Source: Beijerinckiaceae bacterium
GTDB taxonomy: Bacteria > Pseudomonadota > Alphaproteobacteria > Rhizobiales > Beijerinckiaceae
Length of the DNA: 64,000 nucleotides
Direction: 5' to 3'
NCBI GenBank assembly: GCA_027532775.1
Contig: JAPZTO010000001.1
Location: 620,001 to 684,000, forward strand
Of the stretch, positions 44,152 through 54,416 are shown one piece after another (positions within the stretch are counted from its first letter, which is position 1; each line of letters opens with the position of its first letter). Both the position numbers and the translations under genes were made by a program. The notes below the pieces were generated by a model that made no database searches, was not told the origin of the DNA, and saw only the letters and a program-made list of their open reading frames with translations.

Positions 44152-45305
44152 CATGCCTCGACCGGCAGGGAAAGCGAGACCTGCGTGCCCTGGCCGGGCT
44201 GGGACTGCATCGTCATCTGGCCCTGATGAAGGCGCACGATCTCGGTCGTGATCGGCAGTCCAAGGCCAAGGCCTTCCCGCATCCGCGCCAGCGACATGGT
44301 TTCCTGCGAGAAGGGCGCGAGGCAGGCCGCGACCCGTTCCGGTGGCATGCCGATGCCATCATCCGTCACCGAGAGCAGGATGCGCCCGTCACGATACGCG
44401 CTGGCGATGGTGATCGTCCTGGCGTGGCTGGCATGGGCGATCACATTGTCGATCAACCGGACGATCGCGGAAACCAGCAAGGTCTGGTCTGCCTGCATGC
44501 GAAGGACGCGCGGCTCCTCGTTGATCACGAGGCTGAGACCCGCCTGGGCAATGGCGCGCTCGCGGTGCTCGATGGCCTCGCCAAGGATCCAGTTCGGATT
44601 GATCGTCGCCGGGCTTTCGAGGGCTTTCTGGGCGATCAGATCGGAATAGGTCGACATGTCGAGAAAGCTGGCCATGAGCCGCTCTCCCGATTGCCGGACA
44701 AACTCGAGATGCTCCTTGAGGCCCGAGAGATCGCCGGAACGCTGGGCTTCCACCGCCAGCTGGGTAAAGCCCGTGATGGCGCTGAGCGGCGTCTTCATCT
44801 CGTGGCGGATGACGGAGATCAGGTTGTCCTTCGCCCGGGAAAGCGCCTCGGCATCGGCATGGGCGCGCCGCGCCGTGACCTCGTTCAGGGCCGCTCGGCG
44901 GACGAACCGGATGGCATGGTCGAGCAAGGTCCAGTTCACCGGCTTGACGATGAAGGACGAGGCGCCGAGTTCGTAGGCCCGGTCGATTGCCGGGGCATCG
45001 TCCCGGCTGGTGACCATGATGATCGGCAGATCCCGCTGCCGCGGCATCGCGCGCGTCGCGGCGATCACCTCGAGGCCGGTCATGTCCGGCATCTCGAGAT
45101 CGACGATCATCACATCGAAATCGTCATTGGCCACCCGCGCGAGGCCTGCGCTGCCATTCTCGGCCAGCACGACCTGGCCGCCGAACATGGACAGGAACAT
45201 GCGGGCGGTTTCCCGATAAACCGGGTCGTCATCGACCACGAGGATCCGCATGGCATCGCGCGATTTCGATGCAGCGCCATGGCGAACGGGTGCGGGATCA
45301 AACAT
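44151..45305 (-). CDS. Hybrid kinase with N-terminal receiver (REC-HisKA-HATPase)
   Basis: 384 aa, no membrane segment. The receiver is at residues ~20-135 (ILVVDDDPVYRE, phosphoacceptor in DVMIVDLEMPDMTG, KPVNWTLL), then HisKA with His in SVIRHEMKTPLSAITGF, then an ATPase domain with N box RLIDNVIAHAS and G boxes DDGIGMP and GLGLGLPI. It is a soluble kinase probably activated by an upstream phosphodonor. Start 45305 is used because GGGAG precedes it; ATG 45251 would start directly at the receiver. Divergent from the larger membrane kinase, so the two may form one phosphorelay. Confidence 0.87.
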   Translation of the reverse strand: MFDPAPVRHGAASKSRDAMRILVVDDDPVYRETARMFLSMFGGQVVLAENGSAGLARVANDDFDVMIVDLEMPDMTGLEVIAATRAMPRQRDLPIIMVTSRDDAPAIDRAYELGASSFIVKPVNWTLLDHAIRFVRRAALNEVTARRAHADAEALSRAKDNLISVIRHEMKTPLSAITGFTQLAVEAQRSGDLSGLKEHLEFVRQSGERLMASFLDMSTYSDLIAQKALESPATINPNWILGEAIEHRERAIAQAGLSLVINEEPRVLRMQADQTLLVSAIVRLIDNVIAHASHARTITIASAYRDGRILLSVTDDGIGMPPERVAACLAPFSQETMSLARMREGLGLGLPITTEIVRLHQGQMTMQSQPGQGTQVSLSLPVEA

Positions 45306-45349
45306 TTCCGGCCTCTCCCGTTCCTTGTAGCGAACAAGCTTTTAAGCCG

Positions 45350-45367
45350 AGGTTACGGCATTAACCT
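45350..45367. promoter_or_regulatory. Inverted repeat between the two kinase genes
   Basis: Perfect AGGTTA-N6-TAACCT dyad in the 118-bp divergent spacer, 45 bp from the minus-strand gene and 57 bp from the plus-strand gene. Its arms contain the TTAACC half-site also typical of CtrA boxes, in inverted orientation. Operator role is inferred. Confidence 0.45.
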
Positions 45368-45423
45368 GAATATCAGGGATTTGCTATAAATACGGTCGGG
45401 ATTCCGCGTCCTCCGAGTGGCCC

Positions 45424-48258
45424 TTGTCGATCCGCGCCCGCCTGCTTCTCCTCATCCTCGTCTCGACCCTGACGGCCACGATCATCGTCACGGGCCTGTC
45501 AGTCATGCGGGAGGCCGGGAATTATCGCGAGACGCGGAAGGCCGAGATCGAGGCGACCGCCCATGTCTTCGCGTCCGTGGCCGCAGATGCCGTCACGGCG
45601 AGGGATCAGGGCCAGGCCCTCCGCGTCCTTCGGTCGATCGCCCGCATTCCCGGCCTGCAGAGCGCAACCCTGCTCGATATGCAGGGCCGGATTATCGCCT
45701 CGCTCGGCGATGCCGTGCTCCTTGTCCGGGACAGCCCCCAGAATGGCCTCTATGGCTGGATCGACACGCTCGGCCGCCAGCAGATGCATCTCGTTGTCCC
45801 GGTGATTTCCGGCGGGGAGACCGTCGGGGAGATTTCGATCGTCGCCGATACCTCGAAAGTTCTGGACAATGCCCTGGCAAGCGTCCGGGCCGCGGCGATC
45901 GGCGGAGTCATTGCCCTGATCGCCGGCCTCGCCCTCGCCCTGCAGGTGCAGCGGAGCCTTGTCTCGCGCATCCGGGCGATGGTGGAAACGATGGAGCATG
46001 TCCGCCGTCGCCACGATTTCTCGCGCCGGATCGACCCGCAGGCGCAGGATGAATTCGGGCGCATGGCGACCAGCTTCAACGCGATGCTCGACGAGATCGA
46101 CATCCGGGATTCAAAACTCGCCCGCCACCGGGAGATGCTGGAAGACGAGGTCGCCGAGCGGACGCGGGATTACCGGCTCGCCAAGGAGCAGGCCGATTCG
46201 GCCAATGCCGCCAAATCCGAATTCCTTGCCACGATGAGCCACGAAATCCGCACGCCGATGAACGGCATCCTCGTGATGGCGGAATTGCTGGCCGCCTCGG
46301 ATCTCCAGCCGAAGCAGAAGCGGTTTGCCGACGTGATCGCCCGTTCGGGATCGTCGCTGCTGGCGATCATCAACGACATTCTCGACTTCTCGAAGATCGA
46401 GGCCGGGAAGATCGAGCTCGAGACGATTCCCGTCCAGGTCGATGACATGATCGAGACCGTTGCCCAGCTCTTCGAGGAAAAGGCGCGCTCGAAGGGGCTC
46501 GATCTCGCCACGCATATCGCGCTCAATGTGCCACAGCGCGTTGGTGCCGACCCGGTGCGGCTGAACCAGGTGCTCTCGAACCTCGTCAACAACGCCCTGA
46601 AATTCACCGAGAACGGATCGGTCAGCCTGACCGTGCAGCGCGATCCCGAGCGGATGGCAAACCTGCTTTTCGAAGTCACCGATACCGGCATCGGGATCCC
46701 CGAAGACAAGCTGGCCGCAGTGTTCGATTCCTTCAGCCAGGCGGACCAGACGACGACGCGCAAGTTCGGCGGAACCGGGCTCGGCCTTGCGATCTCCCGC
46801 CGGCTGGTGGAGGCGATGACCGGGTCAATCCGGGTGCGCAGCAAGGTCGGCGTGGGAACGACCTTTTCCGTCTCGGTTCCGATCATTCCTGTCGACCAGA
46901 AGGACCTCTCGCGGCAGGCTGGCCCCGTCGGCAGTGGCCGCGTGCTGATGGCTGTCTCCGGAGACGCAACCGCCCGGCATCTTGGTGCCTATCTCACGGA
47001 ACTCGGCTTCGAACCGGCCGATCCCGTGACGGAAAGCCGGATGCCTGGCTTCACCGATATCCGGCTGGTGATTGCGGATGCGAGCCTGCTGAGCGACCCC
47101 GGCCTGCGCCCGCTGCTCAAGCGCGCACCCACGATTGCCGTCGGTGCCTTCGGCGATTCGGAAACCGACCGGCTGCTCGAACAGGGAATCGCGCAGGGGC
47201 AGATCATCAAGCCGGTCAGCCGGCGCGACCTCCGCCAGGTCGTGACCGACCTTCTCGCCGGCCGCAAGCAGAGCCGTGGCTCGACCGGACAGGCCGCCGA
47301 AAGCTTCGAGCGCTACCCCGATCATCTCGTGCTGGTGGCGGATGACAACCCGGTCAACCGCGAGGTCATTATCGAAACCCTGCGGCGGTTCGAACTGCCC
47401 TGCGACACCGTGGTTGATGGGCGAGCCGCCTTCGAGGCCGTCAAGGCAAAGCGTTATGATCTGGTCTTCATGGACGGGTCCATGCCCGAAATGGATGGGT
47501 TCCAGTCCGCCAGCGCAATCCGTCGCTGGGAGCAGGAAACCGGCACGTCGCGCACGGCGATCATCGCGCTGACGGCCCATGTGGTCGGCACCCATGCGGA
47601 TGCCTGGAAGCAATCCGGCATGGATGGCGTGCTGCACAAGCCGTTCACGCTGCAGGCCATGGGCGAGACGCTGGCGCGGCATCTGAGGCCGGCGGATACC
47701 GATGGCCGGCAGGAACGGGCACGGCGCGACGCCCAGAGCGCGATCCCTCGCGCGGAAGCCGCTGCTCCGGCGCCGGTGAGCGAGGTTCTGCCCAGGAAGG
47801 AGAGCATCCTTCCCGCAAAGGAAAGCCACGTTTCCCGCGTGATCGCGGACGAAGCCAGCGACATCGCGATGCTCGATCCGCACATGACGCTGCAATTGCT
47901 CGGCATGATCCCGGTTGGCGGCAAGGCGGCTGTCCTGCGGATCTACCGGCTGTTCCTCGAGAATGCTCCGCTGACACGGAGCGAAATCGCCGAAGCGATC
48001 GCGGCACGGGATTCGGTGCGGCTCGGCAAGGCGGCCCATGCCCTCAAATCGATGAGCCTTTCGCTGGGCGCCAGCCAGTCAGGCCATGTGGCAGGCGAGA
48101 TCGAGAAGGGTGCACGGGCCGAGATGACACCGTTCTATCCGGATATGCTGGTCCAGCTCGACACGGTGCTCGCCGGGACGGAGGCAGCCATCCTCGCCCT
48201 GATCGCCGAGGAAGGGCTGGCCGAGAGCGAAGGCGTTCCTGCCGCGGCAGCAGGCTAG
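45424..48258 (+). CDS. Membrane hybrid sensor kinase (HAMP-HisKA-HATPase-REC-Hpt)
   Basis: 944 aa, BarA-like organisation. It has a first membrane helix ([19 protein letters not shown]), a periplasmic sensor of ~130 aa, a second helix ([16 protein letters not shown]) and a HAMP domain. HisKA follows with [17 protein letters not shown], then HATPase ([31 protein letters not shown]) and a degenerate receiver-like region around 500-615. A canonical receiver ([23 protein letters not shown]) and an Hpt domain ([16 protein letters not shown]) complete it. The start is TTG with no clear SD. The stop codon is shared with prmB in CTAG. Confidence 0.88.
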   Translation: MSIRARLLLLILVSTLTATIIVTGLSVMREAGNYRETRKAEIEATAHVFASVAADAVTARDQGQALRVLRSIARIPGLQSATLLDMQGRIIASLGDAVLLVRDSPQNGLYGWIDTLGRQQMHLVVPVISGGETVGEISIVADTSKVLDNALASVRAAAIGGVIALIAGLALALQVQRSLVSRIRAMVETMEHVRRRHDFSRRIDPQAQDEFGRMATSFNAMLDEIDIRDSKLARHREMLEDEVAERTRDYRLAKEQADSANAAKSEFLATMSHEIRTPMNGILVMAELLAASDLQPKQKRFADVIARSGSSLLAIINDILDFSKIEAGKIELETIPVQVDDMIETVAQLFEEKARSKGLDLATHIALNVPQRVGADPVRLNQVLSNLVNNALKFTENGSVSLTVQRDPERMANLLFEVTDTGIGIPEDKLAAVFDSFSQADQTTTRKFGGTGLGLAISRRLVEAMTGSIRVRSKVGVGTTFSVSVPIIPVDQKDLSRQAGPVGSGRVLMAVSGDATARHLGAYLTELGFEPADPVTESRMPGFTDIRLVIADASLLSDPGLRPLLKRAPTIAVGAFGDSETDRLLEQGIAQGQIIKPVSRRDLRQVVTDLLAGRKQSRGSTGQAAESFERYPDHLVLVADDNPVNREVIIETLRRFELPCDTVVDGRAAFEAVKAKRYDLVFMDGSMPEMDGFQSASAIRRWEQETGTSRTAIIALTAHVVGTHADAWKQSGMDGVLHKPFTLQAMGETLARHLRPADTDGRQERARRDAQSAIPRAEAAAPAPVSEVLPRKESILPAKESHVSRVIADEASDIAMLDPHMTLQLLGMIPVGGKAAVLRIYRLFLENAPLTRSEIAEAIAARDSVRLGKAAHALKSMSLSLGASQSGHVAGEIEKGARAEMTPFYPDMLVQLDTVLAGTEAAILALIAEEGLAESEGVPAAAAG

Positions 48259-49214
48259 GTTATCCGCGCCGCTCTGGCAGCGTTCGGGAAATCCTCGCGC
48301 GGCAACCAGAACACCTCGGCCTCGCTGTCCTCGGTATCCAGCCACAGGAAGGCGGTCTCGGGAAAGGCCGCTTCCAGCACTGGCCGGGCAAGGCCGACCT
48401 CGCAGAGCAGGCCGGCTCCCGGCGCGAGATGGCGCGGCCCCTCCGCGAGGATCCGCCGTGTGACATCGAGCCCGTCCGTGCCGGATCCCAGAGCCATGGC
48501 AGGCTCATGCCGGAATTCCTCCGGCAACATGGCCATGGTCTCGGCATCGACATAAGGCGGGTTCGAGAGAATGAGATCGTAGACCCTCCCCCGGACGGGC
48601 CCGAAAAGATCACCTTCCAGCAGCGTGATGCGGTCCCCGAGCCCGTAATCGGCAATGTTCTCGCGCGCCAGCGACGCCGCTTCCGGCGAGAGTTCGACCG
48701 CATCGATCACTGCATTCGGGAAGGCATGGGCGGCGAGAATCGCCAGCGAGCCGCCGCCGGTGCAGAGATCGAGGAGGCGCATCACCGATTCCGGATCGGC
48801 CACCAGCGCTCCGGGTTCTTCGCTGCCATCGAAGAGCGGGCTGAAGAGCAGGTCCGCGATGAAGGAACGCGGGACAATGGCGCGGGCATCACTGCGGAAC
48901 GGGAATCCCTTCAGATAGGTCCGCCCCGTCAGGTAGGCGGCGGGGATACGCTCCTCGACCCGGCGGGCGAGACGATCGCCGATCAAGGCCTTTTCCCGCG
49001 CCGTCAGCCGGGCCTCCGCGAAGGCGTTGAAATCATCCACCGGGAGATGCAGCGTCTCGAGAATCAGAAAGGCGGCTTCATCCAGCGCATTGGTGGCACC
49101 ATGGCCGTGATGCAGATCCGCCGAGCGGAACAAGGTGACCGCATAGCGCAGCATGTCGCGCAAAGTGGAGAGTTCGGCGCATTCGCGGCGGGGATCAGGG
49201 TGCTGTTCGGCCAT
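48255..49214 (-). CDS. prmB: Ribosomal protein L3 N5-glutamine methyltransferase
   Basis: 319 aa. SAM-dependent methyltransferase that modifies a glutamine of ribosomal protein L3. The SAM fold reads [17 protein letters not shown] and the glutamine-amide motif is [15 protein letters not shown]. The [18 protein letters not shown] and N-terminal [10 protein letters not shown] stretches point to PrmB and away from PrmC or HemK. Its stop overlaps the hybrid kinase stop in the palindrome CTAG. It overlaps the upstream small membrane gene by 20 bp. Confidence 0.93.
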   Translation of the reverse strand: MAEQHPDPRRECAELSTLRDMLRYAVTLFRSADLHHGHGATNALDEAAFLILETLHLPVDDFNAFAEARLTAREKALIGDRLARRVEERIPAAYLTGRTYLKGFPFRSDARAIVPRSFIADLLFSPLFDGSEEPGALVADPESVMRLLDLCTGGGSLAILAAHAFPNAVIDAVELSPEAASLARENIADYGLGDRITLLEGDLFGPVRGRVYDLILSNPPYVDAETMAMLPEEFRHEPAMALGSGTDGLDVTRRILAEGPRHLAPGAGLLCEVGLARPVLEAAFPETAFLWLDTEDSEAEVFWLPREDFPNAARAARIT

Positions 49215-49620
49215 GGGAAGAACCGGTTACTGAGGCTGCGAGGCGCGGCATCACGATGAGGAGAGCCTGGGCGAGAAAGGACAGCATGCCCGTTAGCGTG
49301 AAAAGATCGGCGATGAAAGCCGAGAGGCTGCGTCCGAGGATCAGAATGCCCAAAGCCATCTCGGCCGCCATCAGCAGCAGGAAGGCGATCAAGCCGACTT
49401 CAAGTTGCCACAACGCAGAGCCGGTTCCGGCCCGACGGACGATCCAGCGGGACGAAAGCCAGGAGACGGCAATCATCACCGGCAATTCGAGCAGGCGGGC
49501 GGGATCAGCGCCGAGGAGCGGGCGGAGGGCAAGCTCACGGATCGTTCCCAGCAGGAAGCCAGCGGCGAAGACGAGGCCGAACAGCCCTGCCCCCGCCGCG
49601 ATCGCGCCCTGCCGGAGCAT
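49195..49620 (-). CDS. Small polytopic membrane protein, function unknown
   Basis: 141 aa with four hydrophobic segments (about 5-25, 45-60, 70-95 and 105-127). I recognise no named family. It begins 4 bp after gcdH and its 3' end overlaps prmB by 20 bp, so it is co-transcribed with both. The even hydrophobic spacing and intact coupling support a real gene. Confidence 0.7.
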   Translation of the reverse strand: MLRQGAIAAGAGLFGLVFAAGFLLGTIRELALRPLLGADPARLLELPVMIAVSWLSSRWIVRRAGTGSALWQLEVGLIAFLLLMAAEMALGILILGRSLSAFIADLFTLTGMLSFLAQALLIVMPRLAASVTGSSHGRTAP

Positions 49621-49623
49621 GGC

Positions 49624-50817
49624 TCAGAAGAAGGCCTGCAGACCGGTCTGGGCCCGACCGAGGATCAGCGCATGGACATCATGCGTGCCCTCGTAGGTAT
49701 TCACCGTCTCGAGGTTCTGGGAATGGCGCATCACATGATACTCGACCTGGATGCCGTTGCCGCCGTGCATGTCGCGCGCCATGCGGGCAATGTCGAGCGC
49801 CTTGCCGCAATTGTTGCGCTTGACGATACTGATCATTTCCGGCGCCTCGCGATGCTCGTCCATCAGGCGGCCGACGCGGAGCGAAGCCTGCAGGCCAAGG
49901 GTGATCTCGGTCTGCATATCCGCCAGCTTCTTCTGGAAGAGCTGGGTCTGTGCGAGCGGGCGGTTGAACTGCTTGCGGTCGAGACCGTATTGCCGCGCGC
50001 GGTGCCAGCAATCCTCGGCGGCGCCGAGCACGCCCCAGGAAATGCCGTAGCGGGCGCGGTTCAGGCAGCCGAACGGCCCCTTGAGGCCCGAGACATTCGG
50101 AAGGAGATTTTCTTCCGGCACGATCACGCCATCCATGACGATTTCGCCGGTGATCGAGGCGCGCAGCGAGAGCTTGCCGCCGATCTTCGGGGCAGAGAGG
50201 CCCTTCATGCCCTTTTCGAGGATGAAACCGCGGATCTGGTTGTCATGCGCGACGCTCTTTGCCCAGACGACGAAGACATCGGCGATCGGCGAGTTGGAAA
50301 TCCACATCTTCGAGCCGGTCAGGCGGTAGCCATCGGCCACCTTCTCGGCGCGGGTCTTCATCCCGCCCGGATCGGAACCGGCATCCGGCTCCGTCAGGCC
50401 GAAGCACCCGATGAACTCGCCGGAGGCCAGCTTCGGAAGGTACTTCTTGCGCTGGGCTTCCGAGCCATAGGTATAGATCGGGAACATGACGAGCGAGGAT
50501 TGCACGCTCATCATCGAACGATAGCCGGAATCGACGCGCTCGACCTCGCGCGCGACGAGACCATAGGCGACGTAGGACGCGTTGGCGCAGCCATATTCCT
50601 CGGGCAGGGTCACTCCGAGCAGGCCCTGCTCGCCCATGAGGCGGAACAGGCCCGGATCGGTCTTCTCCTCGAGATAGGCTTCCTGCACGCGAGGCAGGAG
50701 TTCACCCTCGGCAAAAGCCCGGGCGGCATCGCGGATCATCCGCTCGTCTTCGGTGAGCTGGCTCTCCAGATCGAAGGGATCGGACCAGACGAAGGGTGCG
50801 AAGGTCGATTTGGTCAT
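49624..50817 (-). CDS. gcdH: Glutaryl-CoA dehydrogenase (acyl-CoA dehydrogenase family)
   Basis: 397 aa FAD enzyme that oxidises and decarboxylates glutaryl-CoA to crotonyl-CoA in lysine, tryptophan or benzoyl-CoA-type catabolism. The acyl-CoA dehydrogenase signatures are [17 protein letters not shown] and [20 protein letters not shown]. The C-terminal catalytic glutamate is in [22 protein letters not shown], which with RARYGISWG and [11 protein letters not shown] is characteristic of the glutaryl-CoA branch. No other genes of the pathway are adjacent. A run of nine G lies 26 bp upstream of the start. Confidence 0.9.
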   Translation of the reverse strand: MTKSTFAPFVWSDPFDLESQLTEDERMIRDAARAFAEGELLPRVQEAYLEEKTDPGLFRLMGEQGLLGVTLPEEYGCANASYVAYGLVAREVERVDSGYRSMMSVQSSLVMFPIYTYGSEAQRKKYLPKLASGEFIGCFGLTEPDAGSDPGGMKTRAEKVADGYRLTGSKMWISNSPIADVFVVWAKSVAHDNQIRGFILEKGMKGLSAPKIGGKLSLRASITGEIVMDGVIVPEENLLPNVSGLKGPFGCLNRARYGISWGVLGAAEDCWHRARQYGLDRKQFNRPLAQTQLFQKKLADMQTEITLGLQASLRVGRLMDEHREAPEMISIVKRNNCGKALDIARMARDMHGGNGIQVEYHVMRHSQNLETVNTYEGTHDVHALILGRAQTGLQAFF

Positions 50818-50842
50818 GGCAGGAGCCTTCCTCGATACAAAA

Positions 50843-50851
50843 GGGGGGGGG
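50843..50851. repeat. Nine-base poly-G tract upstream of gcdH
   Basis: Nine consecutive G on the plus strand, 26-34 bp before the gcdH start in the 262-bp spacer to the ATP-grasp gene. It could vary in length in the population or be a sequencing artefact. I see no gene in the rest of this spacer (50818-51079). Confidence 0.7.
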
Positions 50852-51079
50852 TCGCGCGCGTGTGCGAAGATGCGCCACCCTTAACCGAATTGGTTGCGGG
50901 TGCAAGCAGCGCGGCTGCGGTGCGGCGCCGCCCCTTGCCCGATCGATGCAAGGGAGATTGAATTCTCAGCCGGAACCCTCACTATGCAAGGGAGGGCAAC
51001 GATCTTTGGCCCGGCATTTGCTGCCGCCACGAGGATCGATCGGCTGCCGGAACAACCGGCGAGCCCCGGGGGAGAGCGT

Positions 51080-52549
51080 ATGGCGAACGAGTCGGTATTT
51101 GACGAAATGGGTGGCGTCGAGGGAGATCCGCGACAGATCTACGCCGAGGTTGCCCAGTGGTTCCGACAAGCCAGCCCCGACCTGATCGCCAACCGCAAGG
51201 CCGAAGCCGAAGCCTTTTTCCGCCGGATCGGGATCACCTTCGCCGTCTATGGTGACGAGCAGGGCGCGGAGCGCATCATCCCGTTCGATATCCTGCCGCG
51301 GATCCTGTCCAACCAGGAATGGATCCGGTTATCCGAGGGGCTCGAACAGCGCGTTCGGTCGCTCAATGCCTTCATCGGCGATGTCTATGGCGCGCGGGAA
51401 ATCGTGCGGGCCGGCATCGTGCCGGAGGACCTGATCCTCTCCAATCCGGCCTTCCGACCGGAAATGACGCGGATCAAGCCAGCGGCCGGACTCTACACCC
51501 ATATTGCCGGCGTCGATCTCGTCCGCACCGGGCCGGATGAATTCTATGTCCTCGAGGACAATGCCCGCACGCCGTCGGGTGTGTCCTACATGATGGAAAA
51601 CCGGGAAGCGATGCTGCGCCTTTTCCCGGAACTGTTCGGCAAGCTCAGGATCAAGCCGGTCGATCAATATCCCGACGAGTTGCTCGCCACCTTGCGCTCG
51701 GTCGCGCCGAGTTCGGCCTCGCGCGAGCCGACCGTGGTGGTGATGACGCCCGGGCCGTTCAACTCCGCCTATTACGAGCATTCCTTCCTGGCCGACAGGA
51801 TGGGCGTGGAACTGGTGGAGGGGCGCGATCTCTTCGTCCGGTCCAATGTCGTCTACATGCGGACAACCGAAGGGCCGCAGCGGGTGGATGTCATCTACCG
51901 ACGCGTCGATGACGAGTTCCTTGATCCCCTCGCTTTCCGCCCCGACAGCACCCTCGGCGTTCCGGGGCTGATGTCTGCCTACAAGGCAGGCAATGTGACC
52001 ATTTCGAATGCGGTCGGGACCGGCGTCGCCGATGACAAGGCCGTCTACAGCTACATGCCGGAAATCGTGAAGTTCTACACGGGCAAGGAGGCGATCCTGT
52101 CCAATGTCCCCACCTGGCGGTGCCGCGAACCGGAGGCCCTCGCCCATGTGCTCGCCCATATCGGCGAACTCGTGGTGAAAGAGGTCAATGGCTCGGGCGG
52201 CTATGGCATGCTGGTCGGGCCGCATGCAACCAAGGCCCAGCGCGAGAGCTTCGCGACCAAGGTGCGCAACAACCCGAGCAATTACATCGCGCAGCCGACG
52301 CTCGCCCTGTCCACGGTGCCCTGCTATGTCGACGAGGGCCTGGCGCCCAGGCATGTCGATCTCCGGCCCTTCGTGCTGTCCGGAGCGGACAAGGTGCGCA
52401 TCGTTCCGGGCGGGCTGACGCGCGTCGCATTGAAGAAGGGATCGCTGGTGGTGAATTCGAGCCAGGGTGGCGGCACCAAGGATACCTGGGTCATCGAGGA
52501 CGGTGCCCCGCGCGCCAGCCAGTCCCAGTCCCAGAAGGCAGGAGCCTGA
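51080..52549 (+). CDS. Circularly permuted ATP-grasp type 2 protein
   Basis: 489 aa of the CP_ATPgrasp family (formerly DUF404/DUF407). Typical blocks are RIIPFDILPRILSNQEW, LILSNPAFRPEM, YVLEDNARTPSGVSYMMENR, VKEVNGSGGYGMLVGPHAT, and the end SSQGGGTKDTWVIEDG. ATP-grasp enzymes ligate carboxylates to amines, so a peptide or amide product is expected, though no substrate is known. ATG 51080 has GGGGGAG 5 nt upstream; the frame is open to 50894. First gene of the Anbu operon; alpha-E follows 3 bp later. Confidence 0.93.
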   Translation: MANESVFDEMGGVEGDPRQIYAEVAQWFRQASPDLIANRKAEAEAFFRRIGITFAVYGDEQGAERIIPFDILPRILSNQEWIRLSEGLEQRVRSLNAFIGDVYGAREIVRAGIVPEDLILSNPAFRPEMTRIKPAAGLYTHIAGVDLVRTGPDEFYVLEDNARTPSGVSYMMENREAMLRLFPELFGKLRIKPVDQYPDELLATLRSVAPSSASREPTVVVMTPGPFNSAYYEHSFLADRMGVELVEGRDLFVRSNVVYMRTTEGPQRVDVIYRRVDDEFLDPLAFRPDSTLGVPGLMSAYKAGNVTISNAVGTGVADDKAVYSYMPEIVKFYTGKEAILSNVPTWRCREPEALAHVLAHIGELVVKEVNGSGGYGMLVGPHATKAQRESFATKVRNNPSNYIAQPTLALSTVPCYVDEGLAPRHVDLRPFVLSGADKVRIVPGGLTRVALKKGSLVVNSSQGGGTKDTWVIEDGAPRASQSQSQKAGA

Positions 52550-52552
52550 CCG

Positions 52553-53494
52553 ATGCTGGCCCGCACCGCTGACAACCTCTACTGGCTCTCCCGCTATGTC
52601 GAACGCGCTGAAAGCCTCGCGCGGATCCTTGATGTCGCGCTGCGCCTCGCCACCCTTCCCTCGGCCTATGCCGGCACCTCGAACGAGTGGGAAAGCGCCA
52701 TCGACATCGCTGTCTGCCGGGATGACTTCTTCCGGCATTACGATGTCGCGAACCAGGCGAACGTGACCCAGTTCATCATTGCCGGGCCGAACAACCCGTC
52801 CTCGATCCGGGCCTGCATCGAGGTGGCGCGGCAGAATGCCCGCGCCGTCCGCACGGCAATCACCACGGAGATGTGGGAGATCCTCAACGATGCCTGGAAC
52901 GAGATGCAGCGGCTGCGCTTCCAGAGCTTCACCTCGAAGGACCTGACCAAGTTCCTCGCCTTCGTGCGCGAGGTCTCGCTCCGTTTCGACGGTGCGGCCT
53001 ACCGCACCATGCTCCGCACCGATCATTACTGGTTCCAGCGGCTCGGCATGCTGATCGAACGGGCCGACACCACGGCGCGCCTGCTCGATGTGAAGTACCA
53101 TGTCGTGCTGCCGGAAACGGAACCGGTTGGCGGTGGCCTCGACTATTTCCAGTGGTCGGCCCTGCTGCGCGCCGTATCCGCGCTAAACTCGTTCCACCTG
53201 ATCTATCGGGGCGGCATCAAGCCGTGGCTCGTCGCGGATTTCCTGATCCTCAAGCCGGAGCAGCCGCGCTCGCTGATTTCATCCTACGAGACGCTGAACC
53301 GCGTGCTTGACCTCCTGGCCGAACGCTATGGACGGCAGGGCCCGAGCCAGCGGCTGGCCCGGCAGACCTATTCCCAATTGCAGAACATGGATATCGACAC
53401 GCTCTTCCAGACCGGGTTGCATGAATTCCTCGAGCAATTCATCGCGGATAACAACCGCCTCGGGCTGGCGATCAACGATCAGTATCTGCAATAA
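52553..53494 (+). CDS. Alpha-E domain protein
   Basis: 313 aa all-alpha protein of the Alpha-E (DUF403) family. The start MLARTADNLYWLSRYVERAESLARILD is diagnostic (quoted in parts: NLYWLSRYVERAE). Family members are almost always encoded next to a circularly permuted ATP-grasp, as here, and are thought to act with it. Biochemical role unknown. Transglutaminase gene follows 28 bp later. Confidence 0.94.
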   Translation: MLARTADNLYWLSRYVERAESLARILDVALRLATLPSAYAGTSNEWESAIDIAVCRDDFFRHYDVANQANVTQFIIAGPNNPSSIRACIEVARQNARAVRTAITTEMWEILNDAWNEMQRLRFQSFTSKDLTKFLAFVREVSLRFDGAAYRTMLRTDHYWFQRLGMLIERADTTARLLDVKYHVVLPETEPVGGGLDYFQWSALLRAVSALNSFHLIYRGGIKPWLVADFLILKPEQPRSLISSYETLNRVLDLLAERYGRQGPSQRLARQTYSQLQNMDIDTLFQTGLHEFLEQFIADNNRLGLAINDQYLQ

Positions 53495-53522
53495 CGGGCT
53501 TTCAGCGGAGAAAGCCCGGATC

Positions 53523-54347
53523 ATGCGGCTCAAGCTTCACCACGAAACGCGCTACATCTACGACGAGCCAGCACGCGGCGCGATCCAGATCCTCCGACTG
53601 ACCCCGCGCAACCATGCGGGCCAGTTCATCCGGGCATGGCGGGTGGAGATCGACGCCGATTGCCGCCTCTATCGGGACGAGGATGCCTACGGGAACATCA
53701 TCCACACTTTCTCGATCGACGGACCGCTTGCCGGGCTGCGCATCCTTGTCGACGGCGAAATCGACGTGACGGCCGATGCCGGCATGGTGAGGGGTTCGCT
53801 CGAGCGGTTCCCGCCAGGGTACTGGGCCAGCGAAACCGCGCTGACGCGTCCCGACCCGGCTATCCGCGACTTTGCATCCGATCTCGCCGGCCAGGAGGGC
53901 GGGGACCCGCTTGCCTTCCTGCACCGGCTGGTCGAAACGATATTCAAGGGATTCACCTTCGAGACCGGCGCCACCGATGCCGGCACGAGCGCCGAGCAGG
54001 CCTTTGCCAGCCGGAAGGGCGTTTGCCAGGATTTCGCGCATGTCTTCATCGCCGCCGCCCGTGCGCGGGACATCCCGGCGCGCTATGTCAGCGGCTATTT
54101 TCTGCGGTCCGATACGACCGAGCAGGAAGCCGGTCATGCCTGGGCCGAGGCCTATGTGCCGGCCCTCGGCTGGATCGGGTTCGACCCGACGCATGGGCTC
54201 TGCACGGATTCCCGCTATATCCGGATCGCGGTCGGCCGGGATTATCTGGAGGCTGCCCCCATTCGCGGCGCTCGCCTCGGCGGGGCCGGCGAGGCCATGG
54301 ATGTCGCGATTTCCCTTCATGCGGGAAAGTCGCTGATGGACCAATAG
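53523..54347 (+). CDS. Transglutaminase-like cysteine peptidase
   Basis: 274 aa. The N-terminal bacterial transglutaminase-associated beta domain (MRLKLHHETRYIYDEPARGA) is followed by the transglutaminase core with catalytic Cys in ASRKGVCQDFAHVFIAAAR, His in AGHAWAEAYVPALGW and Asp in IGFDPTHG. Such proteins usually act as peptidases or amide-transfer enzymes. The start ATG 53523 marks the conserved N-terminus; the frame upstream overlaps the alpha-E gene in another phase. Third gene of the Anbu operon. Confidence 0.93.
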   Translation: MRLKLHHETRYIYDEPARGAIQILRLTPRNHAGQFIRAWRVEIDADCRLYRDEDAYGNIIHTFSIDGPLAGLRILVDGEIDVTADAGMVRGSLERFPPGYWASETALTRPDPAIRDFASDLAGQEGGDPLAFLHRLVETIFKGFTFETGATDAGTSAEQAFASRKGVCQDFAHVFIAAARARDIPARYVSGYFLRSDTTEQEAGHAWAEAYVPALGWIGFDPTHGLCTDSRYIRIAVGRDYLEAAPIRGARLGGAGEAMDVAISLHAGKSLMDQ

Positions 54348-54416
54348 AGAAATGGACAGGAGCTTGGCGCCGGCTTAAGCCCAGAGGCGGGACAGGAACC
54401 ATCCGGGGGGCTTTTC

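Noticed and set aside
44154-45389. Plus-strand frames opposite the REC-HisKA kinase
   Set aside because: The minus strand shows complete receiver and kinase motifs; the plus-strand frames show none.
49195-49214. The prmB / small membrane gene overlap as a frameshift or pseudogene sign
   Set aside because: Both frames are full length with normal starts and stops; a 20-bp overlap is in line with other couplings in this window.
51329-53101. 590-codon minus-strand frame opposite the ATP-grasp and alpha-E genes
   Set aside because: Composition of an antisense shadow; crosses two well-defined plus-strand genes.
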